The notes under the pieces were generated by a model that was not told the origin of the DNA, did not search any database, and worked only from the letters and a program-made list of their open reading frames with translations. A program made the translations under genes and the position numbers. This document shows positions 62,358-64,000 of a stretch of 64,000 nt of DNA, piece by piece (the first letter of the stretch is position 1; the number at the start of each line of letters is the position of its first letter). This DNA is from Qipengyuania gaetbuli (GTDB lineage: Bacteria > Pseudomonadota > Alphaproteobacteria > Sphingomonadales > Sphingomonadaceae): positions 1,612,001 through 1,676,000 of the forward strand of contig NZ_WTYF01000004.1 of assembly GCF_009827315.1 (NCBI RefSeq), given 5' to 3'.

Positions 62358-62908
62358 TCAAGCACCACCTGCCCGCCATGACCAAGTCGCTGGTCGCCGG
62401 TTTCGCGCTGACCTGCGCGGCGCTCGGCGGCATCCAGCTGAACGCCCAGGCGATCGCCAGCCACAATTCGAACGCGCCCGTCTCCTTCGACGCAGGCCGG
62501 ATCGAGCTGCAGGACCGGCAGGACCGCGTGGTGCTGTCGGGCAATGTGCGGATCACGCAGGCCGGCCTCACGCTCAATGCGGCGCGCACGGTGATCGACT
62601 ATTCGGACCAGGGCACGCTCGAAATCCAGCGCATCCTTGCGACCGGCGGCGTGACCGTGGCGCGCGGCAACGAGCGGGCGAGCGGCGACACGGCGGTCTA
62701 CGACTTCAACCGCCGCATCATCACCATGGCCGGCAACGTTCGCCTCAATCGCGGCAGTGACACGCTCAATGGCGGGCGTCTCGTAATCGATCTCGCCAGC
62801 GGCGTGTCGAGCGTCGACGGGCGCGCCAGCGGCTCGTCCTCGGTCACCGGCCAGACGGGCGAGTCCGGCGGACGCGTGACCGGCACCTTCTCCGTCCCGC
62901 AGGACTGA
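62354..62908 (+). CDS. lptA: LPS transport periplasmic protein LptA
   Basis: 184 aa. Signal peptide ending NAQA, then OstA repeats (FDAGRIELQDRQDRVVLSGNVRITQ, RITMAGNVRLNRGSDTLNGGRL in parts). It bridges LptC and LptD in the periplasm. A later start, MTKSLVAG at 62378, is possible. lptB is not seen to the right; instead a nucleotidyltransferase gene follows with a one-base overlap (TGATG). Confidence 0.88.
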   Translation: MIKHHLPAMTKSLVAGFALTCAALGGIQLNAQAIASHNSNAPVSFDAGRIELQDRQDRVVLSGNVRITQAGLTLNAARTVIDYSDQGTLEIQRILATGGVTVARGNERASGDTAVYDFNRRIITMAGNVRLNRGSDTLNGGRLVIDLASGVSSVDGRASGSSSVTGQTGESGGRVTGTFSVPQD

Positions 62909-64000
62909 TGCAGCCGCGCCTGCTCGCGCTGGCCGGCTGCCGCGCGGGCGAACTGGGCGCGCTTTCGCCGACCGAATGGCGGGCGCTGGATGCGCTCGCC
63001 GAAGCGCACCGGCTGGGGCCGCATCTCCACGGACGGCTGTCGCGCGGCGAGATGCCGGTCGAGGTGCCGCAGGACATCGCCGAGGGCTGGCGAACGGCGC
63101 ACCGGGCGAACGCCATCGCCGTGCTCGCGCAGCGGCGGGCCCTGGCGCAGGCGGCAACGCTGCTTGGAGGTCTCGGCATCGAGGCGGTCGCGCTGAAAGG
63201 ATCGGCGCTTGCGTGGAGCGTCTGGCCGTCCCCTGCAGAACGGGTCATGCGCGACATCGACCTGCTGGTTCCGCAGGACCGCGCGGTGGAAGCCTACAAA
63301 GCCCTGCGCGATGCGGGCTGGCAGGGACCGGCGGCGACGCCGGAACTGCTCGACCGGTTGGCGTGCGAGGAAACGCATCTGCCGCTCCTCGTCTCGCCCG
63401 ACGGCGTGCTGTGCGAACTGCACGCCCGTGCTTGGGCGAGCGCACCGCTCGCAGGCCTCGACATGCCGCGCTGCGACGATGCGGGGCTGCTTGAGCGGTC
63501 AGTCTTCGACGAGGTGCTGGATATGCGGGTGCCCGCAGCGCAGGACATGCTGGCGCATCTCGTGGTGCATTGCGCCTGCTCGCACCTGTTCAATGTCGGC
63601 CCCTTCGCACTGGCCGACATCGACTACCTCACCCGCAAGCGCGTCATCGACTGGCCGCGGTTCTGGAAAGCGGCGCAGCGCGAAGGGTATGAGCGCGCCG
63701 CTGCGCTCGTGCTGGCGCTTACCGACAGCTGGTTCCGGCCGGGGCTCGTGGATGCGAGCGGATGCCCGGTGGCCGTCCCGGCAGAGGAGGTCGAGCGGGC
63801 CGAGGCGTTGCTGGTCCAGCAACCCGCCGCCCGCAGGGACATCAATGCCATTGCCGGGCTGACGCTGGGCGGCGGGGCGGACCGGATGGCGCAGCACCCG
63901 CTCGACGAGGCGGAAGGAAGTGCGGGCGGCCTTGCCCGTGCCGGCCAGCTGGCCCGGCGCGGCCTGTCGGTCGCAGGAAGCCTCCTTGACGGACCGACCC
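62908..64000 (+). CDS. nucleotidyltransferase family protein (3' end outside window)
   Basis: Open frame from ATG 62908 to the window edge with no stop, at least 364 aa. GIEAVALKGSALAW, then RVMRDIDLLVPQDR (the DxD pair of nucleotidyltransferases), and later AAQDMLAHLVVHCACSHLF match the NTP_transf_5-type family often found in exosortase A clusters. The reading was translated by hand and has normal codon use. It overlaps the lptA stop by one base, so it is coupled to lptA. Confidence 0.8.
   Translation, partial: MQPRLLALAGCRAGELGALSPTEWRALDALAEAHRLGPHLHGRLSRGEMPVEVPQDIAEGWRTAHRANAIAVLAQRRALAQAATLLGGLGIEAVALKGSALAWSVWPSPAERVMRDIDLLVPQDRAVEAYKALRDAGWQGPAATPELLDRLACEETHLPLLVSPDGVLCELHARAWASAPLAGLDMPRCDDAGLLERSVFDEVLDMRVPAAQDMLAHLVVHCACSHLFNVGPFALADIDYLTRKRVIDWPRFWKAAQREGYERAAALVLALTDSWFRPGLVDASGCPVAVPAEEVERAEALLVQQPAARRDINAIAGLTLGGGADRMAQHPLDEAEGSAGGLARAGQLARRGLSVAGSLLDGPT

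Overview
The window is about 64 kb of GC-rich chromosome with no mobile elements, rRNA or CRISPR. Gene content and style point to an alphaproteobacterium of the Sphingomonadales, most likely Erythrobacteraceae. The supporting features are an HWE-type histidine kinase beside a LOV photoreceptor, exosortase-A-associated glycosylation genes, a sphingomonad-style GyrB, MetX/MetW, and frequent TTG/GTG starts. This placement is an inference from families and was not checked by alignment.

Layout. 0.2-2.8 kb: a TIR-membrane-TPR protein and a small unknown partner. 2.9-14.6 kb: housekeeping and metabolism (guaA, a HhH DNA glycosylase, tldD, a zinc-finger protein, an ABC ATPase, nadB, a PilZ protein, an alpha/beta hydrolase, sdaA, an M20 peptidase). 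14.7-18.9 kb: gyrB, which may be leaderless, an AI-2E family transporter and a secreted Cys/His protein. 18.9-29.1 kb: catabolic and anaplerotic genes (putA, coupled mtnP-glpD, a very divergent PEP carboxylase homologue, an FAD oxidase). 29.2-30.6 kb: a membrane-anchored patatin. 30.7-35.0 kb: a signalling locus with a stand-alone receiver, a CheB-CheR-coiled coil-PAS-HWE kinase fusion, and a short LOV protein overlapping the kinase start. 35.1-39.2 kb: an ECF sigma factor and its membrane anti-sigma factor, flanked by three exported-protein genes. 39.2-47.1 kb: tRNA-Leu(GAG), a zinc-ribbon protein, ftsE-ftsX-ydcF-plsC, hisC-tyrC and metX-metW. 47.1-53.3 kb: a DUF4126 protein, thiolase and MaoC hydratase, then exosortase-A-linked O-ligase and glycosyltransferase genes. 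53.6-64 kb: gltB-gltD, a WYL-like protein, ung, an RNase D family gene, lptC-lptA, and a nucleotidyltransferase gene that runs off the right edge.

The most interesting signal is regulatory. Four copies of GGAT(T/G)AA-N15-CGTTT surround the ECF sigma/anti-sigma pair. Three lie 30-60 bp upstream of the three genes for exported proteins (a 114-aa protein, an S8 protease and a Ser/Gly-rich protein). The fourth lies on the opposite strand of the middle site and faces the sigma gene. That middle site is a near-palindrome in which the -35 element of each promoter overlaps the -10 element of the other. Together this looks like a self-contained envelope-stress regulon. The second candidate system is the LOV plus CheB/CheR/HWE kinase locus with its convergent receiver, a plausible blue-light input into a phosphorelay.
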